Positions 17,599 to 25,970 of a DNA stretch of 64,000 nucleotides are shown piece after piece (the first letter of the stretch is position 1; each line of letters opens with the position of its first letter). Below the pieces are notes generated by a model. The model saw only the letters and a list, made by a program, of their open reading frames with translations, was not told where the DNA came from and made no database searches. Both the position numbers and the translations under genes were made by a program. The DNA comes from Sphingomonas swuensis (lineage in GTDB: Bacteria > Pseudomonadota > Alphaproteobacteria > Sphingomonadales > Sphingomonadaceae): the NCBI RefSeq assembly GCF_039538045.1, contig NZ_BAABBQ010000001.1:766001-830000 (forward strand). Direction: 5' to 3'.

Positions 17599-19458
17599 AT
17601 GATCCAGAGCCTCCTTATCGCCAACCGCGGCGAGATCGCCTGCCGGGTGATCCGCACCGCGCAGAAGCTCGGCATTCGCACTGTAGCGGTCTATTCCGAT
17701 GCCGACGCCGGTGCGCTCCACGTTCGGTTGGCCGACGAGGCGGTCCTCATCGGCCCCTCGCCGGCACGCGAGAGCTATCTGGTGGGCGAGAAGATCATTG
17801 CCGCCGCAAGGGAGAAAGGCGCGGAGGCGATTCACCCCGGCTACGGCTTCCTTTCCGAAAATGCCGACTTTGCACAGGCGGTCCTGGATGCCGGGCTGGT
17901 CTGGGTCGGACCCAAGCCAGACAGCATCCGTGCGATGGGCCTCAAGGATGCTGCCAAGTCTTTGATGTCGAAGGCCGGCGTCCCCGTGACCCCCGGCTAT
18001 ATGGGCGATGACCAAAGCGCCGAAAGGCTCAAGAGCGAAGCCGATGGGATCGGCTACCCGGTGCTGATCAAGGCCGTCGCGGGCGGCGGCGGCAAAGGCA
18101 TGCGCAAGGTGGATGAGGCCACCGACTTCATGGATGCGCTCGACAGCTGCCGGCGCGAGGCGGCCTCCAGCTTCGGCAACGACGTCGTTCTCATTGAGAA
18201 GTACATCCTGTCACCGCGACACATCGAGGTGCAGATCTTCGGCGATGCTCACGGCAATGTCGTTCATCTGTTCGAACGTGACTGCTCGCTCCAGCGCCGC
18301 CATCAGAAGGTGATCGAGGAGGCGCCCGCCCCGGGCATGGACGAGGTAACCCGCGACGCCGTTTGCGGGGCCGCCGTCCGTGCCGCGCAGGCGGTCGACT
18401 ACGAAGGGGCCGGCACCATCGAGTTCATCGCCGATGCCAGCGAGGGGCTCCGCGCCGACCGCATCTGGTTCATGGAAATGAATACGCGGCTGCAGGTCGA
18501 ACATCCGGTTACCGAGGAGATCACCGGCCAGGATCTGGTCGAATGGCAGTTGCGTGTCGCGAGTGGGGAACCGCTGCCGCTGCGCCAAGACGAGCTGATG
18601 ATCGGAGGTCATGCGATCGAGGCGAGGCTCTATGCCGAGGATCCGGGCAGCGGGTTCCTTCCCAGTGTCGGCAAGCTCGATCATTTCGACCTTGGCGAGG
18701 TCGGTCGGATCGAAACGGGCGTCGAGGAAGGCGATTCCATCTCGCCCTTCTACGATCCGATGATCGCCAAGCTGGTCGTACATGGCGAGGATCGCGATGC
18801 CGCGATCACCGGGCTTGCTTCGGCGCTCGACGAGGTCGAAGTCTGGCCGGTCAGGACGAATGCCGGCTTCCTGTTCAATTGCCTGCTCGACGAGGATTTC
18901 GCCGCCGGCGAACTCGATACTGGCTTCATCGCCCGCAAGCTTGAGGAGCTGGTACCCACGGCCGACGTCGACGAGGAGCTGTGGCGCGCCGCGGCAGTGA
19001 TCGCGCTTGCCAGCGAGAACGGTGACGAGCTTGCCGGCTTCCGGCTCAACGCCCTTGCGCAGCCGTCGGTCACTCTCAGCCACCGGGGGGAGCGTCGGCG
19101 ACTGGTGCTTGCCGACAAGGAACCATTCGCGGCAGCGTCGGGCTTCCGTGACGAGGAGCGGGTCGTCGCATTCTACGAAGGGCAAGCCTACGAATTCTCT
19201 CTCGCATCGCGCGGCAGGGTGGGCGCGGTGGCCGGCGATGGAGCGCTTGTCGCGCCCATGCCTGGCAAGGTGACCAGCGTCGACGTAGCGGCCGGGGATA
19301 AGGTTTCCAGGGGCCAGCGGCTGCTCACTCTTGAAGCCATGAAGATGGAGCATGCGATTGTGGCGCCCTTCGATGGCACCGTTGCAGAGCTCAACGTCGA
19401 GGGTGGTGCGCAGGTGCAGGTTGAAGCCGTGCTGGCGAGAGTCGAGGCAGCCGCGTGA
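17599..19458 (+). CDS. mccA: Methylcrotonyl-CoA carboxylase alpha subunit (biotin carboxylase + BCCP)
   Basis: 619 residues. The N-terminal biotin carboxylase runs from MIQSLLIANRGEIACRV through the ATP loop GGGGKGMR and the catalytic EMNTRLQVEHPVTE. A less conserved linker follows, and the biotinyl domain has the acceptor lysine in EAMKMEH about 45 residues from the end. The family also contains propionyl- and acetyl-CoA carboxylases; nearby mccB and ivd favour the methylcrotonyl enzyme. The start could also be ATG 17587, four codons upstream; no clear ribosome-binding site decides. Confidence 0.9.
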   Translation: MIQSLLIANRGEIACRVIRTAQKLGIRTVAVYSDADAGALHVRLADEAVLIGPSPARESYLVGEKIIAAAREKGAEAIHPGYGFLSENADFAQAVLDAGLVWVGPKPDSIRAMGLKDAAKSLMSKAGVPVTPGYMGDDQSAERLKSEADGIGYPVLIKAVAGGGGKGMRKVDEATDFMDALDSCRREAASSFGNDVVLIEKYILSPRHIEVQIFGDAHGNVVHLFERDCSLQRRHQKVIEEAPAPGMDEVTRDAVCGAAVRAAQAVDYEGAGTIEFIADASEGLRADRIWFMEMNTRLQVEHPVTEEITGQDLVEWQLRVASGEPLPLRQDELMIGGHAIEARLYAEDPGSGFLPSVGKLDHFDLGEVGRIETGVEEGDSISPFYDPMIAKLVVHGEDRDAAITGLASALDEVEVWPVRTNAGFLFNCLLDEDFAAGELDTGFIARKLEELVPTADVDEELWRAAAVIALASENGDELAGFRLNALAQPSVTLSHRGERRRLVLADKEPFAAASGFRDEERVVAFYEGQAYEFSLASRGRVGAVAGDGALVAPMPGKVTSVDVAAGDKVSRGQRLLTLEAMKMEHAIVAPFDGTVAELNVEGGAQVQVEAVLARVEAAA

Positions 19459-19559
19459 CCGTTGAACCACGGACTTGATCGACAGACCCGCAGTTCTCTA
19501 GGCGGCACGAGTACAGAAGCGATTGCGGGCGGGAACGGCCTCACGAGGAGAAGTATCGC

Positions 19560-20339
19560 ATGAACATCAATGGCGTTGCAGCAGTGGTCACCGGTGGTGC
19601 CTCGGGTCTCGGCGAGGCGACCGCCCGGGCCCTTGCGGCCAAGGGTGCGAAGGTCGCCATCTTCGACCGCAACCAGGAGCAGGGTGAAAAGGTCGCGGCC
19701 GAGATCGGCGGCATCTTCTGCGAAGTGGATGTGACCAATGACGACACCGTCGCCGCCGGCTTCGAGAAGGCTCGTGCCGCCCACGGGCAGGAGCGGGTGC
19801 TGGTCAACTGCGCCGGAGTCGCCAATGCGGTGAAGACCGTCGGCCGCGATCGCGAGACCAAGGCCGTGAAGAAGTATCCGATCCACCAATTCGAATTGGT
19901 GATCGGGATCAATCTGGTTGGCACCTTCCGCTGCATCGCCCACTCTGCCGCCGGGATGGTCGATGCCGAGCCGGGCGAGGACGGTGAGAAGGGCGTGATC
20001 ATCAACACCGCCTCGGTCGCGGCGGAGGATGGTCAGATCGGCCAGGCAGCCTATTCGGCGTCGAAGGGCGGCGTGCTGGCCATGACGCTGCCGATCGCGC
20101 GCGACCTGATGAACGAGGGGGTGAGGGTCAACACCATCCTTCCGGGCGTCTTCAAAACGCCGATGGTCGCCATGATGCCGCCGCAGGTGCAGGACGCGCT
20201 CGGTGCTCAGGTACCGTTTCCCAAGCGGCTCGGGCGACCGGAGGAATATGCCAATCTTGCGGTCTTCATGATCGAGAGTGGCTACATGAATGCCGAGCAT
20301 GTCCGCCTCGACGGGGGGATTCGGATGGCGCCCAAGTAA
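19560..20339 (+). CDS. Short-chain dehydrogenase, 3-hydroxyacyl-CoA dehydrogenase (HSD10-like)
   Basis: 259 residues. Rossmann motif TGGASGLGEATA at the N-terminus, catalytic YSASKGG (Tyr-x3-Lys), and the VNTILPGVFKTPM segment that follows. The overall pattern resembles type II 3-hydroxyacyl-CoA / 3-hydroxy-2-methylbutyryl-CoA dehydrogenases (HSD17B10), which oxidise a hydroxyacyl-CoA with NAD in branched-chain degradation. GAGGAGAAG precedes the ATG. It directly follows mccA on the same strand, consistent with a catabolic set. Exact substrate is inferred. Confidence 0.85.
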   Translation: MNINGVAAVVTGGASGLGEATARALAAKGAKVAIFDRNQEQGEKVAAEIGGIFCEVDVTNDDTVAAGFEKARAAHGQERVLVNCAGVANAVKTVGRDRETKAVKKYPIHQFELVIGINLVGTFRCIAHSAAGMVDAEPGEDGEKGVIINTASVAAEDGQIGQAAYSASKGGVLAMTLPIARDLMNEGVRVNTILPGVFKTPMVAMMPPQVQDALGAQVPFPKRLGRPEEYANLAVFMIESGYMNAEHVRLDGGIRMAPK

Positions 20340-20340
20340 G

Positions 20341-21132
20341 GTGAACTGGGCGGCGCTGCTCGAGGCGATCATCCCTGCCTGCTGGGAGGCTGGCGCGGCG
20401 ATCCGCGACATCCGGCGGCGCGGCTTCGAACATTCGCTGAAGAGCGACTTGTCCCCGGTCACCGAGGCCGACCATGCGGCCGAGGCCATCCTGCTCCGTG
20501 CGCTTGCCGCAGCAGCACCGGAGATTGCCGTGGTTGCCGAGGAAGAAGTGGCCGCCGGCCGAGTGCCCGCGCTCGGCGATTGCTTCTTCCTCGTCGACCC
20601 CCTCGACGGCACCAAGGAGTTCGTCCGAGGTGGTGACGATTACACGGTCAACGTCGGCTTGGTCACACGCAATGGACCGATCCTCGGCATTGTGCTGGCG
20701 CCTGAACAGCAGCGGCTGTTCGCCGGCAATGTCGGGGAAGGGGCGTTCGTCGAAGAGCAAGGAAGGCGGCGTTCGATCCGGGTCCGCGAGCGTCCTACCA
20801 CCTTGTCAGTCGTGGGCTCGAAGTCCCACTTCAATCGTGCCACTTTATCCTACCTCGAAAGCGTCGTGCCCGATTGCCGGTTCGTCGGGGTGGGCTCGAG
20901 CCTTAAGTTCTGCATCGTTGCAGAAGGAGGGGCCGACTTTTATCCGCGGCTCTCGCCCACGAGCGAGTGGGATACGGCTGCTGGGCATGCCGTGCTGCTC
21001 GCAGCAGGAGGACTAGTTGACGGCCCCGACGGCACGCCGTTGGAATATGGCAAGACGAACTTCATCAATGCGGGCTTTGCGGCGACAAGCGGGTGGAAGG
21101 CGGAGCCGGTAGGCCGCTTCCTGGAAGCCTAA
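20341..21132 (+). CDS. cysQ: 3'(2'),5'-bisphosphate nucleotidase CysQ
   Basis: 263 residues of the inositol-monophosphatase superfamily. Metal-binding motif DPLDGTKEFV at about residues 84-93, EE in AEEEV before it, and the second signature EWDTAAGHAVL near residue 205. It removes the 3' phosphate of PAP(S) during sulfate assimilation. GTG start immediately after the SDR stop (1-nt gap) with AAGTAAG as weak Shine-Dalgarno; the upstream ATG at 20290 lies within the SDR gene. The tail overlaps the stop of the antisense small gene. Confidence 0.9.
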   Translation: MNWAALLEAIIPACWEAGAAIRDIRRRGFEHSLKSDLSPVTEADHAAEAILLRALAAAAPEIAVVAEEEVAAGRVPALGDCFFLVDPLDGTKEFVRGGDDYTVNVGLVTRNGPILGIVLAPEQQRLFAGNVGEGAFVEEQGRRRSIRVRERPTTLSVVGSKSHFNRATLSYLESVVPDCRFVGVGSSLKFCIVAEGGADFYPRLSPTSEWDTAAGHAVLLAAGGLVDGPDGTPLEYGKTNFINAGFAATSGWKAEPVGRFLEA

Positions 21133-21380
21133 TGCCACAGCCGCGGTGAGGGACTAGCTGGTTCATCAGTGCGGACCACCGCCAATCGCGAGCGGACCGC
21201 AGCAATCACTTCGACCTCTGCCCTCACGCAGTCGAGCCTGCCGAGCAGCGCTCGGGCTTCGCCACCTACGTCTGGGTCGCCTGCAAGCTTCTGGGCGAGC
21301 TCTGTTGACCGCCCAATGGCATGGTCGAGTGTAGCGAGCAGCATCTTTCGCTCGTCGGTTGTTGGGTCATCGGTCGCCAT
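21129..21380 (-). CDS. Hypothetical protein, 83 residues
   Basis: Small soluble protein with a long predicted helical region (DERKMLLATLDHAIGRSTELAQKLAGDP, then EARALLGRLDCVRAEVEVIAAVRSRL) and a charged N-terminus MATDDPTTDERK. No domain recognised. Start at 21380, preceded by GGAGAAAGG, which supports real translation. Convergent with cysQ, sharing 4 nt. Confidence 0.6.
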   Translation of the reverse strand: MATDDPTTDERKMLLATLDHAIGRSTELAQKLAGDPDVGGEARALLGRLDCVRAEVEVIAAVRSRLAVVRTDEPASPSPRLWH

Positions 21381-21531
21381 CGCTCGCCCTTTCTCCGGGT
21401 TGCTTTGCAGCGCCAATGCTTTCCCGGGTCCTTGTGCTCCCTCGAAGCCGGACCAAAATTGAGGCTTACAGCAGGGGCGAAGACGTGTAACTTGCCCGGG
21501 CTCGGTTGATTGATGTGCCAAGGATGCTGTC

Positions 21532-22455
21532 ATGTCCCGAGCTTTTGCCCAGCCGACCTATGCTCAGGAACCGGCGCCCCCACCGGTGCTGGTTGTCGGT
21601 GACACGCCTAATGCTCGCGAGCGGGCCCGCTTTACCGTGGATTCGAGCGAATATGGTGCCTCGTCCATTCTGACGATGAACGAGGCTGCCGAGGACCTTG
21701 GCCGGGCAGGAGCGGTGTCGGCGATCTGGATTGAGCTTGACGAAGGTCCTTCCAAGACTGCCACGCGGCTGCTCGAACGGATCGGGATCGATGCCGCTCG
21801 TCTTGGCACCGGGGTCATCGTGTCGACCAGGCTTCAATACCTCGATGAGGTTCTGCTTTGCCTGGGGTCCGTGAATGCCGAGCTGTTAGTCGACGCCGAG
21901 GAAATGGAGCGGCTGAGCGCGCTCAGCCTTGCTGCGAGCAGCTTCAACACGGGATCCCGGGCCGCAGAGGGAGCTAATGAGGCGAGCACTGCGCGGCTTC
22001 GACAACTCAGCGAGGAAGTCAGCCGCATCGCATCGGCCCTTGCTCGCCTGAGCGCCACGTCGGCGCAGCCGCCACTGTCGAGCGCTACCTTCGCACCGCC
22101 ACGCAGCGATGTTCCAAACGTCTCTCCCGAGGCGATCAGAGGGATCATCAAGGCGCGCCGTCTTCGGTCCAATTTCCTGCCCGCCGACCTGTTCGCGGAT
22201 CCGGCGTGGGACATGCTGCTGGACCTGCTTCAGGCCGAACTCGTCCAGCATCGCGTGCCCGTTTCGAGCCTCTGCATCGCCGCGGCGGTCCCGGCCACCA
22301 CAGCGCTACGCTGGATCAAGTCGATGACCGACCGCAGCCTGCTCGTCCGCCGCGACGACCCGCACGATGGCCGACGCGTCTTCATCGAGATGGCGCCGAG
22401 TACCAGTGCCGCGCTTCGCCGCTACTTCGCCGAAAGCGGCATGGCCGTCGTCTAA
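21532..22455 (+). CDS. Pseudo-receiver + winged-helix DNA-binding protein
   Basis: 307 residues. Residues about 18-120 read like a degenerate response-regulator receiver: VLVVGD strand, AIWIEL strand, GVIVST strand, and SVNAELLVD. No phosphoacceptor Asp is evident at the expected place. A Ser/Ala-rich helical linker (REC-like coiled coil, residues 145-175) follows. A MarR-type winged helix occupies about 200-305, with recognition helix AVPATTALRWIKSMTDRSLLVRR and wing DPHDGRRVFIEM. Target genes unknown. It stands just upstream of tRNA-Val. Confidence 0.72.
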   Translation: MSRAFAQPTYAQEPAPPPVLVVGDTPNARERARFTVDSSEYGASSILTMNEAAEDLGRAGAVSAIWIELDEGPSKTATRLLERIGIDAARLGTGVIVSTRLQYLDEVLLCLGSVNAELLVDAEEMERLSALSLAASSFNTGSRAAEGANEASTARLRQLSEEVSRIASALARLSATSAQPPLSSATFAPPRSDVPNVSPEAIRGIIKARRLRSNFLPADLFADPAWDMLLDLLQAELVQHRVPVSSLCIAAAVPATTALRWIKSMTDRSLLVRRDDPHDGRRVFIEMAPSTSAALRRYFAESGMAVV

Positions 22456-22499
22456 CGGGGACTTGATCCTTAGACAGTTGCGGGGCACGGACGCCGAGA

Positions 22500-22575
22500 G
22501 GGCGCTTAGCTCAGCTGGTAGAGCGGCTCGTTTACACCGAGTAGGTCGGCGGTTCGAACCCGTCAGCGCCCACCA
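22500..22575 (+). tRNA. tRNA-Val (anticodon TAC)
   Basis: 76 nt with genome-encoded CCA. The acceptor arm GGGCGCT (22500-22506) pairs with AGCGCCC (22565-22571), followed by discriminator A and CCA. The D-loop reads AGCTGGTAGA, the anticodon loop TTTACAC gives TAC, and the T-arm is GGCGG-TTCGAAC-CCGTC. All four stems fold. It follows the pseudo-receiver gene by about 45 nt. Confidence 0.97.
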
Positions 22576-22647
22576 TCACCTCTCACGACCCGGGACCGGC
22601 CAAGCTGCCCTGAAGTCGGACCGCCACTTTGACTGAGCTCGTCGTGC

Positions 22648-23214
22648 TTAGCCGATCGAGCGCACCAGCTTGATCGGCAATGCGAGCCACGGCGGATCGC
22701 TGACGACGATCTGACGCGCTCCTGTCCCCGACGGCAGGATATGGAGCTTGCCGCCGTCGCGGGCGAGCAGTCGTCCAAAGTGGAAGCGCCCTCCAGGGCG
22801 AGGCACGAGGACATCGCGGTTGAGCGCTCGGCCGAAGGCGTCGGGGTCAAGCCGGTCGCACCAGATTTCGTCACCGCTGCGGTAATCGCCGATGCTGGAG
22901 ATGACCAGCAAGGCAACCTGCTTCGGCTCAGGACGAGGCGGGAGAACCACCTGTGCCTTGCGCGGTGCGCTCGCGGAGTCGCTGGCGAGAAGCGCAAGCA
23001 CCTCGAGCTGTTCGCTCGCAGGATGATCGACAAGGTCGGTTGCCGAAACTCCGAGGGCGGCAGCGATGCGGTTCAACCAGCCGATCGAGACGGTGCGCAT
23101 TCCTGTTTCGAGCCGGCCGATCGTTTGCGGCGTCGTGGGCGGCGAACATGCGCGAGCGACGTCGTCCAGCGTCATCCGCTTTGCCTTCCGCACTTCCCTA
23201 ATGCGCGTGATCAT
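22648..23214 (-). CDS. XRE-family regulator with S24-like C-terminal domain
   Basis: 188 residues. N-terminal HTH (MITRIREVRKAKRMTLDDVARAC, TPQTIGRLETGMRTVSIGWLNRIAAALGV). The C-terminal half (about 95-188) resembles the LexA/CI beta fold: VLVPRPGGRFHFGRLLARDGGKLHILPSG. No Ser/Lys catalytic dyad is obvious, so self-cleavage is not expected. It may bind a ligand or dimerise through that domain. Divergent from the DUF6456 gene, with a roughly 100-nt control region between. Confidence 0.75.
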   Translation of the reverse strand: MITRIREVRKAKRMTLDDVARACSPPTTPQTIGRLETGMRTVSIGWLNRIAAALGVSATDLVDHPASEQLEVLALLASDSASAPRKAQVVLPPRPEPKQVALLVISSIGDYRSGDEIWCDRLDPDAFGRALNRDVLVPRPGGRFHFGRLLARDGGKLHILPSGTGARQIVVSDPPWLALPIKLVRSIG

Positions 23215-23317
23215 TGCGACTCTCCGAACCAGACCGGTAATTTATTCTGTCCTACATCATTTCCAATCTGGCAAGTCCCACTTCGACTCGGAAGTCGGAA
23301 CTGGGGAGTGTGATGGA

Positions 23318-23800
23318 ATGAAGCGAATGCTAGTCGAACGTCCGATCAACGACGCGCGGCCTGGAGGCAGGACACCTCGCAGGTCCGTCACGGTGAACGA
23401 AGTCGAGTCGCCGCTTGGCTGGCTTCGCTCTCGCGGCCATCTGACCGAGCGGCAATTCGATGCCGGGGAGCAGCTCCGCAGCGACTGGGAACGGGCCCAA
23501 CTCTCTCCGAGGGTGACGATGGGCTGGGATCCGTCACCGATCGCACGGGGTCGTCGGGGCCCGGCTGACACGCTGCACCCGAGCGAGCGACAACTCGGTG
23601 CACGAGCGCGATTTGACGCAGCGTTGCAGGCTGCGGGTCCGGGGATGTCGGACATACTCTGGCGGGTGGTGTGCGCGGGTGAGGGCATGCGAGAGGCGGA
23701 GACGGCGCTCGGATGGCCTGCCAGGGCTGGCAAGCTCGTCCTCTCAATGGCACTCGATCGGGTGGCCGACTATTATCACCTCAGCGGGAGGAGTGGCTAG
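23318..23800 (+). CDS. DUF6456 domain protein
   Basis: 160 residues. The pattern ESPLGWLRSRGHLTERQFDAGEQLRSDWERA, then GARARFDAALQAAGPGMSDILWRVVCAGEGMREAE and GKLVLSMALDRVADYY, is that of the alphaproteobacterial DUF6456 family. It looks helical and may bind DNA (two helix-turn-helix-like blocks), but no function is established. ATG 23318 with GGGGAG nine bases upstream; the longer open frame from 23066 lies antisense to the XRE gene and is not credible. Confidence 0.8.
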   Translation: MKRMLVERPINDARPGGRTPRRSVTVNEVESPLGWLRSRGHLTERQFDAGEQLRSDWERAQLSPRVTMGWDPSPIARGRRGPADTLHPSERQLGARARFDAALQAAGPGMSDILWRVVCAGEGMREAETALGWPARAGKLVLSMALDRVADYYHLSGRSG

Positions 23801-23911
23801 GCCTCGCTGGGGAACAGCGCCCAAGCATCCCGAGGAGTAATCACTCGCATGCTCGGCTGGGTGACGCAATGAGAGGTTGGGAGCACCCGGTCAGGGCGCC
23901 CCCCATCATCG

Positions 23912-24373
23912 TCACAGATTGCTGCCTTCAACATCGCTCTCGCGACCTTGTGATCGCTCGACCTCGATATCAGTGGTTCTGCTGCCCTCATCAGAACCCA
24001 TCAAATCTTCGTTCAGGGCACCCTGGCCTTGGTCGGCGAAGTTCTGAGAGTCTTCGTCGCGAGCCTGCGAGCGGTCAGACTGAGCGCCGGTTGAGCCCAT
24101 GTCACCCGAGCCGCTGAAGAGCCCGTTGCCGGATCCCTCCTGCTGGGACTGGCGGGCCGTCTGGCCCATGTCGCTTTCCTGCCCGAGTTTACTGCTATTC
24201 TGGCTCAGCGTGTCGAAATCGCCGCTGTTGCCGTAGGAAGCCTGGCCGGTCACCATGCTGCCATCCTGGGCTTCAGTGCTGTTCTGCTGCTGCTGTCCGG
24301 TTGGCCGCTGGTCACGTTCTCCGGCGGGCTCACGATCTTGCGAATGGTCTGGCGTGCGTTCATCGGCATTCAT
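23912..24373 (-). CDS. Disordered Gln/Ser/Gly/Asp-rich protein
   Basis: 153 residues, nearly free of hydrophobic amino acids: runs such as GQQQQNSTEAQDGS, SQNSSKLGQESDMGQ and GSGDMGSTGAQSDRSQ. It is predicted to be disordered, cytoplasmic and acidic. GGAGG lies eight bases before the ATG, which supports expression. Similar low-complexity hydrophilic proteins are associated with desiccation or general stress in bacteria, but that is only an analogy. It is isolated between the DUF6456 gene and the ribosomal operon. Confidence 0.65.
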   Translation of the reverse strand: MNADERTPDHSQDREPAGERDQRPTGQQQQNSTEAQDGSMVTGQASYGNSGDFDTLSQNSSKLGQESDMGQTARQSQQEGSGNGLFSGSGDMGSTGAQSDRSQARDEDSQNFADQGQGALNEDLMGSDEGSRTTDIEVERSQGRESDVEGSNL

Positions 24374-24470
24374 GATCTAATCCTCCGTTGTCCCGTGCTC
24401 TTGCGACCAAAAAGCCTGGGGAAGTCAGAGCGTTCCGGGTTCTGCGGTCGAAAGGGTTCAGGTGCGTCAA

Positions 24471-24506
24471 AAGAAAAGGGCCGCCCGGTCTGCCCGGACG
24501 GCCCTT
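24471..24506 (-). terminator. Terminator of the rpsF-rpsR-rplI operon
   Basis: AAGGGCCG (24476-24483) pairs with CGGCCCTT (24499-24506), with further internal GC pairing. On the minus strand the hairpin is followed by TTTTCTTTT. It lies 25 nt past the rplI stop. Confidence 0.88.
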
Positions 24507-24530
24507 ATCCCGTATCGATCTGACGGAAGA

Positions 24531-25127
24531 TCAGGCGGCTTCGGCCGGACCCTCATCAGCAGAGACCTCGGCAGTTGCACCCGGCTCCGCGTTCGGATCA
24601 TAGTCCTCAGTGAAGCCAGTGGCATCACGTTCGAACATCTGAGCCATGACGTCCACGCCCTGAGCCTGCAGGTCGGCCTCTTCCGGCGAGCGGGCGACGT
24701 TGACCTTGACGGTCACGGCCACTTCCGGGTGAAGCGCGACGCGGACTTCGTGAAGGCCGATCGCCTTGATCGGTCGATCAAGAACGATCTGGCTCTTGGC
24801 CACCTTCGCACCGTCGGCCTCAAGGGCATCGACGATGTCGCGGGCACTCACCGAGCCGTAGAGCTGGCCGGTGTTGGAGGCCTGGCGGATAAGCTGGACC
24901 GTCTTGCCGTCCACGCCCTTGGCCGACTCTTCCGCAACCGAGCGACGCTCGGCGTTATCCGACTCAATCTTGGCACGATTGGTTTCGAACAGCTTCCGGT
25001 TGGCGTCGTTCGCACGAAGCGCCTTCTTGTTCGGAAGCAGGTAGTTGCGAGCGAAACCGTTCTTGACGGTGACGACGTCGCCGATGGCGCCGAGCTTCTC
25101 GACGCGTTCAAGCAGGATGACTTCCAT
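24531..25127 (-). CDS. rplI: 50S ribosomal protein L9
   Basis: 198 residues. MEVILLERVEKLGAIGDVVTVKNGFARNYLLPNKKAL is the L9 N-terminal domain and RNA-binding helix start. The C-terminal domain runs to about residue 150. A further acidic, Ala-rich extension (about 30 residues, ending ADEGPAEAA) makes it longer than the 149-residue E. coli protein; such tails are common in sphingomonads. Last gene of the S6-S18-L9 operon, followed by a terminator. Confidence 0.97.
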   Translation of the reverse strand: MEVILLERVEKLGAIGDVVTVKNGFARNYLLPNKKALRANDANRKLFETNRAKIESDNAERRSVAEESAKGVDGKTVQLIRQASNTGQLYGSVSARDIVDALEADGAKVAKSQIVLDRPIKAIGLHEVRVALHPEVAVTVKVNVARSPEEADLQAQGVDVMAQMFERDATGFTEDYDPNAEPGATAEVSADEGPAEAA

Positions 25128-25138
25128 GGTGGCGCTCC

Positions 25139-25363
25139 TTACTTGACGACGTAGGGCAGCAAGCCGATGTGGCGGGCGCGCTTGATCGCCTTGGCCAGCT
25201 CGCGCTGCTTCTTGGTGCTCACCGCAGTGATGCGGCTCGGAACGATCTTACCACGCTCGGACACGAAGCCCTGAAGCAGGCGCACGTCCTTGTAGTCGAT
25301 CGTGGGAGCGTCCTTGCCGGAAAAGGGACAGGACTTGCGGCGGCGGAAAAATGCACGGGCCAT
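25139..25363 (-). CDS. rpsR: 30S ribosomal protein S18
   Basis: 74 residues. The pattern [67 protein letters not shown] is diagnostic. S18 pairs with S6 on the 30S platform. It lies 3 nt after rpsF and 11 nt before rplI. Confidence 0.98.
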   Translation of the reverse strand: MARAFFRRRKSCPFSGKDAPTIDYKDVRLLQGFVSERGKIVPSRITAVSTKKQRELAKAIKRARHIGLLPYVVK

Positions 25364-25366
25364 TGA

Positions 25367-25753
25367 TCAGGCTCCCATGTCTTCGCGAGGACCACGCTCA
25401 GGGCGGTCCGAGCGGCTGCTGCGATCGCGCTCCTGACGGCGCATCATGGCCGACGGGCCCTTCTCATGATCGTCGACGCGGACGGTCATGTAGCGGATCA
25501 CGTCTTCGTTGATGCTCGTCTGGCGCTCGAGTTCGGCCACGGCCGCAGCCGGAGCGTCGATGTCGAGCATCACGTAATGAGCCTTGCGATTCTTGGCGAT
25601 GCGATAGGCAAGGCCGCGAAGACCCCAGGTCTCGGCCTTGACGATGTTCCCGCCAAATTCCTTGATGATGTTGGTCGCATTCTCAGCAAGAGCATCGACC
25701 TGGGCCTGCGCCAAGTCCTGCCTTGCGAGAAAGACATGCTCGTAAAGCGGCAT
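25367..25753 (-). CDS. rpsF: 30S ribosomal protein S6
   Basis: 128 residues, starting [22 protein letters not shown], with the family's [28 protein letters not shown] core and an Arg/Asp-rich C-terminal tail. The start at 25753 is preferred; the frame extends upstream to 26062 but that part is unlike S6. First gene of the operon, with a leader of up to about 200 nt that faces the DUF2793 gene. Confidence 0.97.
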   Translation of the reverse strand: MPLYEHVFLARQDLAQAQVDALAENATNIIKEFGGNIVKAETWGLRGLAYRIAKNRKAHYVMLDIDAPAAAVAELERQTSINEDVIRYMTVRVDDHEKGPSAMMRRQERDRSSRSDRPERGPREDMGA

Positions 25754-25970
25754 GGTTTCTCTCATGTTGGCCGATCGCTGACGCCCGCCCCATGCAGACG
25801 CCCCTCCGGCTTTCTTCTCAATTGATGGTCCACCATCCAGACGAGCCGAACAGCGGACGCGGGCCACTGGCACAGGTGGATGAAGATTACAAGCCAAAGG
25901 CCTGAAGCCGCTCACACAACTAACCAAATACGCACAAAACGGTTGACATCGTGACGTTGTTCTGGCACAA

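Noticed and set aside
22500..22575. tRNA-Val as an integration site
   Set aside because: No integrase and no repeat of the tRNA 3' end found by eye in the window; neighbouring genes may simply be lineage-specific.
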